A stretch of DNA of 64,000 bases, from contig QHMG01000007.1 in assembly GCA_003258725.1 (NCBI GenBank), positions 1 to 64,000 of the forward strand. The letters are read 5' to 3'. Source of the stretch: Candidatus Melainabacteria bacterium (GTDB lineage Bacteria > Cyanobacteriota > Vampirovibrionia > Gastranaerophilales > Gastranaerophilaceae). Below the pieces are notes generated by a model. The model saw only the letters and a program-made list of their open reading frames with translations, searched no databases and had not been told where the DNA came from. This document shows positions 7,330 through 17,400 of this stretch, piece by piece. Numbering within the stretch: position 1 is the stretch's first letter; each line of letters opens with the position of its first letter. Both the position numbers and the translations under genes were made by a program.

Positions 7330-8415
7330 ATGCAACCACCTCAAAATGCCTATATTCACATACCATTTTGTAATTCAAAATGTTTTTACTGTGCGTTTGT
7401 TTCAACTGTAAACACTAAGTTGGAATTAGGATATCTTATTGCGTTATTAAAAGAAATAGATACTAATTATCAAGGTAACACTCTTAAAACACTTTATTTT
7501 GGTGGAGGAACTCCCTCAATTATGCCATTAGAGCACGTCAAAAAGATTTTTAACAAATTCTATCTAGAAGATAGTGCAGAAATAACCTTTGAACTTAATC
7601 CAGAAAATGCAACACTTGAGTACTTCAAAGGTTTAAAAGAAATTGGCATAAACCGTTTAAGTATTGGAATACAAACATTTAACGATGAAATCTTAAAACA
7701 AATTGGCAGACGTCACACCTCTGAACAGGCTAAACTTGCAGTAAATTTGGCTCAGAAAGCAGAATTTGACAATATTTCATTAGATTTTATTTATGGTTTA
7801 CCCAATCAAACACTTAAAGACTTTGAAAAAGATTTAGAAATTGCTAAAACTCTAAACATTCAGCACATCTCGCTTTACGGCTTAAAGATTGAAGAAAATT
7901 CTGTTTACGGCAAAAAATTACCGAGCAACTTGCCAGATGATGATTTGCAGGCTGACATGTATTTAAAAGCCATTGAAGTATTGAATGACTTTAATCATTA
8001 TGAAATTAGCAACTTTGCAAAAAAAGGCTACAACTCAAAACACAACCTAAATTATTGGAATAACAATCAATATTATGGTTTTGGCTGTGGTGCGCATGGT
8101 TATGAAAACGGCATGCGCTACGCAAACTGTTTTGATATTCACAAATACATGGAAAATCCTCTTACAAAAGATTTTGGACATTTCGAGACACAAAAAGAAA
8201 AACTTGAAGAAGAAATTTTCTTAGGGTTTAGGCGAGCATGTGGAATTAATATTTCTGAAATTAATTCAAAATTTAACATAGATTTTGAAAAAAAATATCA
8301 AAATACATTAAAAAAATATCTTGAAACAGGACATTTAAAACGTACAAATGAGGGTTATGCACTTACAAACGAAGGATTTTTAATTAGTACCGTCCTTCTA
8401 GCAGAATTTATATAA
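7330..8415 (+). CDS. hemW: HemW-type radical SAM heme chaperone, 361 aa
   Basis: Radical SAM protein of the oxygen-independent coproporphyrinogen oxidase-like group. The cluster motif is C14-x3-C18-x2-C21, without the extra cysteine of true HemN. GGGTPS follows at about 58, and HNLNYW at about 238 matches the HNxxYW heme-binding signature of HemW. HemW is a heme-inserting chaperone for respiratory enzymes and does not make porphyrin. Length is right for the family. It is last in the lpxI-lpxB-hemW unit; the link to lipid A genes is probably only positional. A strong terminator follows the stop. Confidence 0.92.
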   Translation: MQPPQNAYIHIPFCNSKCFYCAFVSTVNTKLELGYLIALLKEIDTNYQGNTLKTLYFGGGTPSIMPLEHVKKIFNKFYLEDSAEITFELNPENATLEYFKGLKEIGINRLSIGIQTFNDEILKQIGRRHTSEQAKLAVNLAQKAEFDNISLDFIYGLPNQTLKDFEKDLEIAKTLNIQHISLYGLKIEENSVYGKKLPSNLPDDDLQADMYLKAIEVLNDFNHYEISNFAKKGYNSKHNLNYWNNNQYYGFGCGAHGYENGMRYANCFDIHKYMENPLTKDFGHFETQKEKLEEEIFLGFRRACGINISEINSKFNIDFEKKYQNTLKKYLETGHLKRTNEGYALTNEGFLISTVLLAEFI

Positions 8416-8417
8416 CA

Positions 8418-8445
8418 AAAAAGGTGGCATAAAAACCACCTTTTT
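8418..8445. terminator. Bidirectional terminator after hemW
   Basis: AAAAAGGTGG (8418-8427), 8-base loop, CCACCTTTTT (8436-8445). Symmetric A/T flanks let it serve hemW and the convergent gene ending at 8465. Confidence 0.85.
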
Positions 8446-8464
8446 ATATTTTTAAAATATTATA

Positions 8465-8764
8465 TTACTTTCCTGTAATTTTACCAACAGCCTTATCAAT
8501 TACAACTTCACTTGTTGCTCTTGCAAATGCATCAACCGTCATATTTACGAAAGTTTTAACGCCATTACCAATAGCTTTAACAGTTGATTTAACAACACCT
8601 TCATCTTTTTCTTCATCATTTCTATAAGAAGAATCAAATCTGTCCTCAGCTAAATAATCACTTCTTCTTGTATAATCTTGAGCCTCTGCTCTTGCGCCTC
8701 TAAAGCCTACATTGTTCATACGTGGTGCAAAACCAACTTGTTGTTCTGGAACAATCCTTGTCAT
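8465..8764 (-). CDS. Small FxG-motif protein, 99 aa
   Basis: Function unknown. The start at 8764 (MTRIVPEQQV) is chosen over an ATG 36 bases upstream because GGAGG lies five bases before it. Near the N-terminus, NNVGFRGAR (F21-G23) matches the short FxG motif shared by five other proteins here. The middle is charged (residues 25-55, many Arg/Asp/Glu) and the C-terminal half is an amphipathic helix (about 58-97). There is no signal peptide or membrane helix. It is a single-gene unit with its own box-containing promoter and is flanked by terminators on both sides. Confidence 0.8.
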   Translation of the reverse strand: MTRIVPEQQVGFAPRMNNVGFRGARAEAQDYTRRSDYLAEDRFDSSYRNDEEKDEGVVKSTVKAIGNGVKTFVNMTVDAFARATSEVVIDKAVGKITGK

Positions 8765-8801
8765 TAAAAACCTCCAAAATACTAATAATAAAATAACCAC
8801 T

Positions 8802-8864
8802 TATATAAAGTATTTTTAGAGAAAAAAATTGCCTTTTTTTAGAAAAAAATATTACAAAGTAACA
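8802..8864 (-). promoter_or_regulatory. Box and GCAA/TATATA promoter of the FxG gene at 8465-8764
   Basis: Minus strand: TGTTAC-TT-TGTAAT (8851-8864), where the half-site spacing is shorter than in the other copies. After 18 bp comes GCAATTTTTTT, 10 bp, then ACTTTATATAA (whose TATATA is 8802-8807). From the G of GCAA to the end of TATATA is 31 bp, the same as in the promoters at 10081 and 19656. Confidence 0.65.
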
Positions 8865-8866
8865 AA

Positions 8867-8899
8867 AAAGATGGCGGTGATTTTATCACCGCCATCTTT
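8867..8899 (-). terminator. Terminator after the FxG gene at 8910-9404
   Basis: 15-bp perfect stem AAAGATGGCGGTGAT (8867-8881) with ATCACCGCCATCTTT (8885-8899), loop TTT. On the minus strand it is followed by a run of T. Confidence 0.85.
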
Positions 8900-8909
8900 A
8901 TAAATTGTA

Positions 8910-9404
8910 TTAATATTTTAAATCAAATTTTGTATCAGGTAAGGCATCTACTACCGTCTCAGTCACATTTTCGGCAACTTCTTTTGCTTTACCAGCATAA
9001 GTATCCCAAGCCTCTACTGCAACTTCTTTAACTTTTTCTTTGCTAGGCATTTTTTCTTTGCACCAATCAATTACGTCTTTACCTTTTGTAGTAACGTATT
9101 TAACACCAGCTTCAACACCTTTACCGCCCTTAAATGCTAAATTTTGCAATTTTTCTGTCCATTTTGTAGCATTTGCTACTTCTGTCAATTTACCAGATTT
9201 TACACCTGCATATAGTGCTGCCGCAGCAACTGCTAAACCAACAACTGTTCCAATAATACCTTTTTTAACAGCGCTGCTTTTTTTCTTACCCGAAAATTCA
9301 GCAGTATCTGGTGCAACTTGAGTATTTACTGCCTGTTGAAATTGTTGCGCCTTCGGTGCAACTCCACCTTGAAATGCTACATTTGCATTTACACCTGAAA
9401 TCAT
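8910..9404 (-). CDS. FxG-motif protein with Gly/Ala membrane-like segment, 164 aa
   Basis: Function unknown. Begins MISGVNANVAFQGG (FxG at residues 11-13). The start at 9404 gives a 7-base spacing to AGGAG; an ATG one codon earlier is also possible. Residues about 45-72 hold KKGIIGTVVGLAVAAAALYAG, a Gly/Ala-rich hydrophobic segment preceded by basic KKKSSAVKK, possibly a membrane helix. A conserved helical block follows (TKWTEKLQNLAFKGG). It is a tandem paralogue of the next gene upstream (9558-10040). The two are nearly identical from the KKK stretch through the LAFKGGKGVEAG block and diverge at the C-terminus. Transcribed alone, with its own promoter and terminator. Confidence 0.82.
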   Translation of the reverse strand: MISGVNANVAFQGGVAPKAQQFQQAVNTQVAPDTAEFSGKKKSSAVKKGIIGTVVGLAVAAAALYAGVKSGKLTEVANATKWTEKLQNLAFKGGKGVEAGVKYVTTKGKDVIDWCKEKMPSKEKVKEVAVEAWDTYAGKAKEVAENVTETVVDALPDTKFDLKY

Positions 9405-9434
9405 CATTTTACTCCTATACACATTTTACCTTAC

Positions 9435-9500
9435 TTATATTAAAAATATTTTAGTCTAAAATTTGACAGTAGAATTGTTGTTATTTTACATTATGTTACA
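9435..9500 (-). promoter_or_regulatory. Box and promoter of the FxG gene at 8910-9404
   Basis: Minus strand: TGTAAC-ATAA-TGTAAA (9485-9500), then 18 bp, then TCAAATTTTAG, 10 bp and TTTTAATATAA (9435-9466). This is a divergent but equally spaced copy of the GCAA/TATATA promoter. Confidence 0.6.
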
Positions 9501-9510
9501 TTAGTAAATA

Positions 9511-9545
9511 AAAAAAAGACAAGGATAAAATCCTTGTCTTTTTTT
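9511..9545. terminator. Terminator after the FxG gene at 9558-10040
   Basis: AAAAAAAGACAAGGA (9511-9525), loop TAAAA, TCCTTGTCTTTTTTT (9531-9545). A perfect 15-bp stem with symmetric A and T runs. Confidence 0.88.
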
Positions 9546-9557
9546 ATCTTATAATCT

Positions 9558-10040
9558 TTATTTTGCTGGATAATATGGTAGACCTAAAGTTGGAGTCGAA
9601 GGTGCTGTATTTGGAATTTCAGCTAAAACTGTTGCACCTGCATTCTCTGGAGCTTTTTTACTAAATTTATCTTTTATCCAATCTACAAGGTCTCCGCCTT
9701 TTTTAGTTACATATTCAACACCAGCTTCAACACCTTTACCACCTTTAAATGCTAAATTTTGCAATTTTTCTGTCCATTTTGTAGCATTTGCTACTTCTGT
9801 GATTTTACCTGATTTAGTACCTGCATATAATGCTGCTGCGGCTACTGCCAACCCAATTACAGTACCGATAATACCTTTTTTTACTGCGCTACCTTTTTTC
9901 TTGCCTGCAATTTCTACTGTATCTGCAGCAACTTGAGGTGCTACTGTATATTGATATGGTTGATTCATATATGGACGAGCGTTAGTCGCTGTATTAATTC
10001 CACCTTGAAAACCTACATTTGCATTGATACCTGAAACCAT
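9558..10040 (-). CDS. FxG-motif protein, tandem paralogue, 160 aa
   Basis: Function unknown. Begins MVSGINANVGFQGG (FxG at 11-13) with GGAGG upstream of the ATG. Organisation matches the neighbour at 8910-9404: short N-terminal motif, variable linker, basic KKKGSAVKK, Gly/Ala hydrophobic segment (GIIGTVIGLAVAAAALYAG), and helical TKWTEKLQNLAFKGG block. The C-terminal tail differs and is Pro-rich. Two copies side by side with separate promoters and terminators indicate a fairly recent duplication followed by divergence at both ends. The single hydrophobic segment could anchor it in a membrane, but its glycine content also fits oligomer packing. Confidence 0.82.
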   Translation of the reverse strand: MVSGINANVGFQGGINTATNARPYMNQPYQYTVAPQVAADTVEIAGKKKGSAVKKGIIGTVIGLAVAAAALYAGTKSGKITEVANATKWTEKLQNLAFKGGKGVEAGVEYVTKKGGDLVDWIKDKFSKKAPENAGATVLAEIPNTAPSTPTLGLPYYPAK

Positions 10041-10080
10041 TGTTAAAAACCTCCATAACCTTATAATTTTCTTCCTTACC

Positions 10081-10145
10081 TATATAAAGTTTTTTTGCCT
10101 AAAAAAATTGCTTTTTTGAAAAATCAACTGTAAATTTACGTTACA
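10081..10145 (-). promoter_or_regulatory. Box and GCAA/TATATA promoter of the FxG gene at 9558-10040
   Basis: Minus strand: TGTAAC-GTAA-ATTTAC (10130-10145, second half-site degenerate), 18 bp, GCAATTTTTTT, 10 bp, ACTTTATATAG (TATATA at 10081-10086). Read on the plus strand the same box is TGTAAA-TTTA-CGTTAC, so it could also act on the divergent gene at 10221. Confidence 0.65.
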
Positions 10146-10220
10146 AAACTTAATAAAGTAATGAAATATGGAATATTCTAATATCTTGTGTAATCTTTAT
10201 AATTAGAGGAAAGGAATATT

Positions 10221-13200
10221 ATGGGAATCTTTGATGATAATAAGTTTATTGAGATTACTCAAGAGGACGTAAAAGACGCTGTATATTCATCTAGTAATCT
10301 TGATGACAGGATAAAACAAAGAGCCTTCGCTAACGTTATTGGTGGAAGACTTGGTATAAAATATTTAAAAAGTATAGGCTTTAACGCTACTAATCAAAAT
10401 AGCCTGTACACAATTCCAGCAGTCTTAAAAGACATGGACATTTCAGATATAAACATTGATAACATAAAAGTTGACGTTAGAATTGTACCTAATGAACATT
10501 TTTTATTTGTGCCAAAAGCTCAGTACGAATTTAACACTACTCCAGACTTGTACATATTTTTAGTAATGAGCGAAGACCTTTCTACAGCTAACTTTGTTGG
10601 TGCAATCGCTCCAGATGAAGTAAGCAAGTCAAAAGAGGTCAATGGTTATTATATAGTTGATAATGGTTCCTTATACAATGAAAATAGCTTGAAGAAGGCT
10701 CTAAAAAAATCAAAACCAAAATCAAACTTGCCAACAAATGAAAATGACATTATAAAGGCTCAAGCCTTAATCATAAACTTCATTGATGGCGACATTATGA
10801 ATAATGAAAAACATTTCATATACGAACAACTTATGAAAAGCGGTGAGTTGTGCGAAATGTTTAGACAATTTCAACATTTTGAGCTAATTTCTACTGATTT
10901 AGCAAACACAAACGAAATTCTAAGCGATTCTGTATTAGACGTTTTAGGCGCTCAACAGTTATATAACGAGGATATCACATCTGATGAATTTGGCTCAGAT
11001 GTAGATTTAGATGAGATAGCAAATACAACAGTCGCTGACTTTGTAGAAGATTATATAGAAGAAAACCACGTAGGGGAAGATACAATGAATTTAGATAATA
11101 ATGATATTATAAATGGTGAATTTGAAGAAAAAGGTGAAGAAATTATAGAAGAACCTGGACAATTAGATGAATTACCAAGTGACGAAGAACTTGCAAACTT
11201 TGAAACTTTTGAACCAGAACAAGTTGAAGAGGAAGAAACATTCACTCTTGACGACATAACACCTTCAGAAAACACCAATATTCCTAATTTGAATATGGAT
11301 AACACAGGTACATTTGAAGGTTTTGGTGGCTTAGAACCAAACATGTCACAAGCAGAATTAGATGATTTATCAGCTAATAGTGTTGACTTAGATAGCATTG
11401 ACTTTGGTGGTTTTTCTGACCTAACTCAAAATAATAATTCTCACCAAGAGCAACAACCTTCAAACGAAGAAACTCAAACTGATGTATCTGAGCCAGAAGA
11501 ACTTCAATCAATTGACGAAATTGCCAAAGATGATGATATCAATTTCTTAGATTTTGAAGATATTCCTGATTTACAAGACTTAAACGCAGATGAAAGTCTA
11601 AACTCTTTAGATAATTTCGCTGACTTTGAAGATGTCGATGACGATAACATTCCAGACTTAGAAGATTTAACTGAAATATCAACACAAAATGAAGAAGTTA
11701 TGAAGCCTGCAGAGTCAAATGAATCACTTGAAACAGTTGAAATTAATGAATCTGTTGAAACTCCAGCTGATACAAATCAAGAAGAACAGCCAAGTTTAAT
11801 AGATGCGGTTAAAAATGAAGGTTTTGATATGCCATCAGAGTCAATAGATTTAACAGATTTAGAAGCATTTGAAACTCCTATTGATTTAACTCTTCCTGAA
11901 TTAGAGCCCGATGACGATTTACCTTCTATTGAAGAAATAACAGAAGATGAATCACCTCAAGAACATGAAACTCAATCTATCAAAGACCAAGCTCAAGATT
12001 CAGCTATAACAGAAATGCCTGCAGATGACAATTTAGAATTATTAGAGCCTGTTGCACCTCTTGAAGATATAGTTCCCCAAACTCTTGATGATATCGCTCA
12101 AAATGTAAACTTTTCTGAGCCTGAAGTTCAAGCTGAGACACAAAATCAAGCATCTAGTGACGTTCAAGATTTGCCTCAGCAATTCAAAGATTTAGGAAAC
12201 GACGAAGAACTACAAGATGTAGATTTGTCAGACTTTGAAATGGAACAACAACCACAAGAACAACAACCACAAGAACAACAACCACAAGAAAATCAACCAC
12301 AAGAAAATCAACCACAAGCAGAAGAACCACAAATAAGTGATAGTTCTAATGATGATGACGATATGAGCGGACTTGAAGAATTTACAATGGATATGGCGGC
12401 AGCTGTTGAAGAAGCAAATCCAAACTTAAATAATCCGCAAATTCCTGTTGATGATGCAATGAATGACGCCTTTAGTGCATTTAATGATTTTTCGACATCG
12501 GATGACGCAACATCACAACCGGCACAGACTCAATCATCAGCACTTAATGACGTAAACCTTGATGATTTAGACTCTTTAGACGATTTAGACTCTGATGATA
12601 GTATACCGGATAATGCATTAAATTCTCAATCTGATATAAATACAGACAACATTGATTTAGACTCTGAAATTGATAATCTTGTTAACAGTGATATTGATTT
12701 AAGCGAAATTAATCTTGACGATATAGATCTTAATGACCCAGATATTCAAAACGTAGACCTTGATTTTTCAGACGAAGATTTCAACGCAGGAATGCCAAGT
12801 TCACAAGCACCTCAACCTGAAATTTCACAAGAAACAGGCTTAAATGATATTCCAGATATGACTGCACAACAGAATTATGATGATATGCACTTTAATCCTG
12901 ACGAGATTAACAATATTCAGCAAGGTGCAGATAATTATGACCCAAATTTTGCTGCAAATGACCAAAATACAATAGAAACTTTGTATGATAATACTCAACA
13001 ACAAGGGCAAATGGGTAATGATGCTATGGATAACACATTAAATCAAAATAATGTGAACATGAATAATTATCAAATGCCACCACAAAAAACAAAAGCTAAA
13101 AAACCTTCACCACTATTAGGTATTTTATTAATAGTTTTACTTGTTGCATTTGGCTACACCAAAAAAGACTTAATTATGGAAAAAATTAATGCTAATAAAG

Positions 13201-13799
13201 GTATTCAAACACAACAAGACCAAAATATGCCAATTGAAGGTGAAACACAAGAAGATAAAGAAGATGCTCAAATGTTGAACGATACAACTCCTGAAAATGA
13301 GGAAGAAGATAGCAAACAACCTATTGGTGCTATACCTGGAGAAGCAGGTGGTCCACAAGATGTTGCAAGCATGAACGCAAGCCTTAACCAAGGTAAAGAA
13401 AGACTTGCTGACAAAAATTTAACAACATTACCAAGCAAACCACAAGCGCCATTATATACAAATCAAATTAAAAAACTATATTGGGAAGTTCCACAAGAGC
13501 TTACATACAATGATGCAGTTGTAAAATACTTGAAGATTACAGGCAGAGCAATGAAATTTGCTATTCAATCCGACTTGTTAAACGCATCTGAATTACCATA
13601 CTCATCAAAAATGATTGTTGATGTACAAATTAATAAGTCTGGAGAATTAACAAGTACAAATGTAACAGTTTCAAGCGGCTCAAAACAGATTGACGCAATT
13701 GTGTTACAAAGTGTTAAGGCAGCCTTAAAATACGTAAAAGCGCCAACTTCGGAATTTACAAAGGATAGTTATGATTTTTCTCTTATAATTAATTTCTAA
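10221..13799 (+). CDS. Giant acidic single-pass membrane protein with TonB-like C-terminal domain, 1192 aa
   Basis: Function unknown. Residues 1-220 form a globular cytoplasmic domain, possibly like the cyanobacterial DUF1822 group, though that link is weak. About 240-950 is a very acidic, Asp/Glu/Gln-rich disordered region with many ANLDDLD/IDLDDIDL-like stretches and PQEQQ repeats. A single hydrophobic helix (PLLGILLIVLLVAFGY) lies around 963-978. The last about 100 residues (YWEVPQELTYNDAVV to the end) look like a TonB C-terminal domain: alpha/beta, with VDVQINKSGELTS and a helix IVLQSVKAAL. This gives an N-in/C-out protein bridging cytoplasm and periplasm. AGGAAAGG supports the start. A sigma-like factor gene follows 52 bp on. 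Confidence 0.8.
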   Translation: MGIFDDNKFIEITQEDVKDAVYSSSNLDDRIKQRAFANVIGGRLGIKYLKSIGFNATNQNSLYTIPAVLKDMDISDINIDNIKVDVRIVPNEHFLFVPKAQYEFNTTPDLYIFLVMSEDLSTANFVGAIAPDEVSKSKEVNGYYIVDNGSLYNENSLKKALKKSKPKSNLPTNENDIIKAQALIINFIDGDIMNNEKHFIYEQLMKSGELCEMFRQFQHFELISTDLANTNEILSDSVLDVLGAQQLYNEDITSDEFGSDVDLDEIANTTVADFVEDYIEENHVGEDTMNLDNNDIINGEFEEKGEEIIEEPGQLDELPSDEELANFETFEPEQVEEEETFTLDDITPSENTNIPNLNMDNTGTFEGFGGLEPNMSQAELDDLSANSVDLDSIDFGGFSDLTQNNNSHQEQQPSNEETQTDVSEPEELQSIDEIAKDDDINFLDFEDIPDLQDLNADESLNSLDNFADFEDVDDDNIPDLEDLTEISTQNEEVMKPAESNESLETVEINESVETPADTNQEEQPSLIDAVKNEGFDMPSESIDLTDLEAFETPIDLTLPELEPDDDLPSIEEITEDESPQEHETQSIKDQAQDSAITEMPADDNLELLEPVAPLEDIVPQTLDDIAQNVNFSEPEVQAETQNQASSDVQDLPQQFKDLGNDEELQDVDLSDFEMEQQPQEQQPQEQQPQENQPQENQPQAEEPQISDSSNDDDDMSGLEEFTMDMAAAVEEANPNLNNPQIPVDDAMNDAFSAFNDFSTSDDATSQPAQTQSSALNDVNLDDLDSLDDLDSDDSIPDNALNSQSDINTDNIDLDSEIDNLVNSDIDLSEINLDDIDLNDPDIQNVDLDFSDEDFNAGMPSSQAPQPEISQETGLNDIPDMTAQQNYDDMHFNPDEINNIQQGADNYDPNFAANDQNTIETLYDNTQQQGQMGNDAMDNTLNQNNVNMNNYQMPPQKTKAKKPSPLLGILLIVLLVAFGYTKKDLIMEKINANKGIQTQQDQNMPIEGETQEDKEDAQMLNDTTPENEEEDSKQPIGAIPGEAGGPQDVASMNASLNQGKERLADKNLTTLPSKPQAPLYTNQIKKLYWEVPQELTYNDAVVKYLKITGRAMKFAIQSDLLNASELPYSSKMIVDVQINKSGELTSTNVTVSSGSKQIDAIVLQSVKAALKYVKAPTSEFTKDSYDFSLIINF
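12244..12330 (+). repeat. 15-bp tandem repeat inside the acidic membrane protein gene
   Basis: Five to six near-identical copies of the unit GAACAACAACCACAA, encoding repeats of EQQPQ then ENQPQ. The repeat is in frame and nearly exact at DNA level, so it is likely to vary in copy number by slippage. Confidence 0.85.
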
Positions 13800-13851
13800 G
13801 TTGTGATATGATATAAGTGTTAGTTAGCAGATTTTGATGAAAGTTTAAAAA

Positions 13852-14421
13852 TTGGAATTAGCGCAAGAACACTTAGAGTTAATCAAGCGAATAATTAAGG
13901 CGGACAAAAAATTCCAAAACAACGAAGACTTGTTTGATGATTTTTTTAACGAAACCTGTAAGCGTTCCTTGTCCATAATTGAAACGATTGATGATGAAGA
14001 AGCACTAGAGGCTTATATCAGAAAGATTGCATCAACCGCTATTGTTGTTGTGCTTAAGAACATGGGTCGAGTTAGAAGAACTCATCAAAACTACGTTTCG
14101 ACACGAGATATAGAAGCGCAACCTGTCGAAATGAAGGATACTGCTAACATTGACAACATCGCTGTTAACTATAATTTTATTACAATACCAAAGAATCCTG
14201 AAGAGATTGTCGTAGAAAAGGAACTTTTACAATCTGTTTACGACTCTGTTGTTATTGCGCATAGCCAAAATGTTGAAAAACAATATCTGCAACTATACGA
14301 ATTACGCTATGTTGAAGGGAAGAAACAAGCTGAAATTGCTAGAGATATGAACATTTCTCAATCTCAAGTATCAAAAAGATTATTTGAACTGATGGAAGCG
14401 GTCAAAAAATCAATTAACTAA
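13852..14421 (+). CDS. Sigma-70-family-like RNA polymerase factor, 189 aa
   Basis: Small sigma-factor-like protein. The C-terminal part (about 140-185) is a clear region 4 helix-turn-helix: YLQLYELRYVEGKKQAEIA then MNISQSQVSKRLFELM. The N-terminal half is helical and could be a degenerate region 2 (about 20-80). The start must be TTG at 13852 because an in-frame TAA lies two codons upstream and no ATG is nearby; the ribosome site is weak. It sits between the acidic TonB-like membrane protein and the zinc-ribbon ATPase, 52 and 37 bp apart, suggesting a co-transcribed signalling unit. Whether it directs RNA polymerase or acts only through DNA binding cannot be told. Confidence 0.8.
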   Translation: MELAQEHLELIKRIIKADKKFQNNEDLFDDFFNETCKRSLSIIETIDDEEALEAYIRKIASTAIVVVLKNMGRVRRTHQNYVSTRDIEAQPVEMKDTANIDNIAVNYNFITIPKNPEEIVVEKELLQSVYDSVVIAHSQNVEKQYLQLYELRYVEGKKQAEIARDMNISQSQVSKRLFELMEAVKKSIN

Positions 14422-14458
14422 CAAACACCACGGAACATTTTAGGAAAAATATTAAAGA

Positions 14459-17400
14459 ATGATTTGTCCAAGATGTAAAAAACAAATACCAAATGGAACT
14501 ATAAACTGTCCACATTGTAACGTCAAAATTGGCACAGTTTGTAAGCATTGTGGTGCATATAATTTAATCTATAACAAATCTTGCGTAGAATGTGGCACAG
14601 AACTTGTAAAATTCTGTCCGCATTGTAAATCAGCAAACTTTCCTAATGCATCAGCATGCCGAAAATGTGGTTATTCATTTAAAAAATCAAAACAAGCAAC
14701 TAACAAAAGAAGTGGACTTGAACCACCTAGACAATTCGTTTTGCCTGCAATTTCAAGTAAAACGCCTAAGCGCAAAAAGACAAAAACCGTTATGGCGCCG
14801 ATGCCAAAACCTGTTCAAAACAAGAACATTATTAACGTAAACTTGCCTAAGCATACTCCTTCAGATTCGCCATTGATACCAGAAAAAGAAATGTTACAAG
14901 GTGGTCAGAGAATGCTTTCAGGCAACCATTCTGCTACAAAAATGTCTAATGCGTCTAGACTTCAATCAGCGAAGAAAAAAGCAATCAAAAAATTAAAGAA
15001 AAAAACTGCAACCCCTGAAAATGAAGTTCTACAAAATCAATTAAACTCTTTACAATCTCAATTAACAGGCTTACAAGAGCAACTAAGCACTCTTCCACAA
15101 CAACTTAATGCTATGAAACTTCAGCAACAAGAAATTAAAGCCGAAGAAACTAAGATTGAGGAAGAACAACAAGAAATCATAAAAGAAAAACCAAAATCAA
15201 ATCAAAAAAGTGTTTTGCCAAAGAGCAAAGCGCCTCAACAAACTAACAAAAAGGTTCAAAGACCTATAAACGGTGTAACACCTCAAATGAGAAATTCAAA
15301 CTTACGAAAAGGTGTATTACCCTTAAAATCTAACATTTTGCCAAATAGACATAATGTTATACCAAATCCAAGAAAAGTTACACAACCTAAAAACATTCTT
15401 TCAGAAGCAGCTAACAGACAATTTAGGATAACAGAACCTAAAGCCAATGAAGAACAACATCAAGTTAAACCACACGCAATGAATACGGGCAATGAGATGT
15501 CTTATTCGCCAAATTTATTTACTCAGCAAAGTGCTAAAAACATTTTGGTTAACACCTTACTAAATACTTCTGTTAAAGTTATTTCACTTAGCGGTGCAAG
15601 CGGTATAGGCAAAAACATTGTACTTAGAGCGACAATTGAAGAACTTAAAGACAACCAATTTGTATGGTTAATTGGTAAAGCCACTCCGCTTAGCCAAATT
15701 ACACCTTGTGGCTTATTCCAAGATATCTTGCTAACTTTCTTTAATGTTCCAAATTTCTGTATTAACACAGCTAAGTTAAAGAAGGATTCTCTAAAATTCT
15801 TTAAAACTGAATTTCCAAGCCTAAAGATTGATGAAATTGACGATTTAGTAAACTTCTTATACCCTGAAAAATCAGCATATTATGAAACAATTTTCAAAAA
15901 TAAAGCTAGAACTTTTAGTATTTTAAGAAAAGTTTTTGAGACTATTTCATCAAGAATGCAAACTGTGTTTGTATTTGACAACTTTGAACATGTTGATAAC
16001 ATGTCTTATGAATTCTTAAAGACACTTATCAACGGCGAAACTGGTTTACAAAACACAAAATTCATACTAACTTACAATGAACCTCGCTCAGCTAAAACAT
16101 ACTTGTTTGACAAGTCTTTAATGGAAGAACAATATGCTGATATCTCATTAATTGCGTTTAATGACAGCCAAACTGATACATTCATAAATCAGTACAACCC
16201 TCTGTTTATTGGTACATCTCAAGCGCTAAGAGATACTATCCATAAGCAAACAGAAGGAAATCCCGCATACATTGAACAAATTTTAAATCTAGTTACTGAT
16301 TCAAGCAGAAATTACATCTCGTTCAGTCTACCAGACTCTTTTGACGCCGTTGTAAAAAGAAGATTAGACATATTGAAAAACGAAAATGTTCTTGTATATG
16401 AATTATTAATTGCTGCGGCAGTTTTAGGCTTAAAATTCTATCCAGTAGTGCTAAATCAACTATTTAAAGTTGATGATAAAGAATTTGTAGCCTTATTCTC
16501 TAGCTTGCTAGATTTGAACTATATTACGCCTGTAAATGAGTCAGCATACGAATTTAAAAGTACTCGTTTATGGAAATCAATTTTAGAAATTGCAAGAAAA
16601 GACAAAAACTTTATGACAGTAAATGAAAAATTATTTGTCATTTTGTCAGGTTTTACGCTATCTTCGCACTCGTCATTAGCGCTTCTTGCAACTAACTTAA
16701 AAGAAAATTTAAGCGCACTTAATGCTTGGTCTGAAGTTGTACGTCAAACCGCTGCAATTGGAGATGAAAACATCTACATAATGGCTCAAAAATACTCCCT
16801 AGTACTTGTTGACAAACTTCAAGGTGTAAACAGCTCATTAATTAAAAATAACATCTACGAAAGACTTGGTAAAGTTATGTCATTTGGCAACCCAAAAGCT
16901 GCTATTGAATACTTGCCACGTGTAATTGAGCACGTTAGAAAACTTGACGATAACTTAAAAGAATTTGAATTAACAGGTTATTTAGCGCAATGTTGTCATA
17001 AAGTTGGTAACCACTTTGGCGTAATTGAATGTATAGATAGTGCAGTCGCAAACGTAGACCAGACTTACGACTTAGAGATTGCAATGTTAAAATCAAGAAA
17101 ATTAAATTCATTGCTAACAATCGGTAATCTTGGTGAGGTTGTAAGCCTTGTTGATGCTGAGATTTTACCTATTTTTGAGCAAAATTTAGACACAACAAGA
17201 GCTCATAAAAATATTAAGATTGAAGACTTATTTGAAGCATGGCTTGAAACATACTTGATACTTGCAAATGCCCTTGTATTACAAGGTGATAACCGTTCAA
17301 TTGGCGTTGTAAGTACTATTTTTGAAATTATTGAAAAGAACCACATTCAAAATGACTTATATATTTGTAAGGTAAAATTGACTCTAGCCCTTGCAAATAC

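Noticed and set aside
7330..8415. Oxygen-independent coproporphyrinogen oxidase HemN
   Set aside because: The motif lacks the HemN fourth cysteine and the HNxxYW signature marks HemW.
10130..10145. NtcA-type site (GTA-N8-TAC)
   Set aside because: The spacing between GTA and TAC is 9, and other copies of the box are direct, not inverted, repeats.
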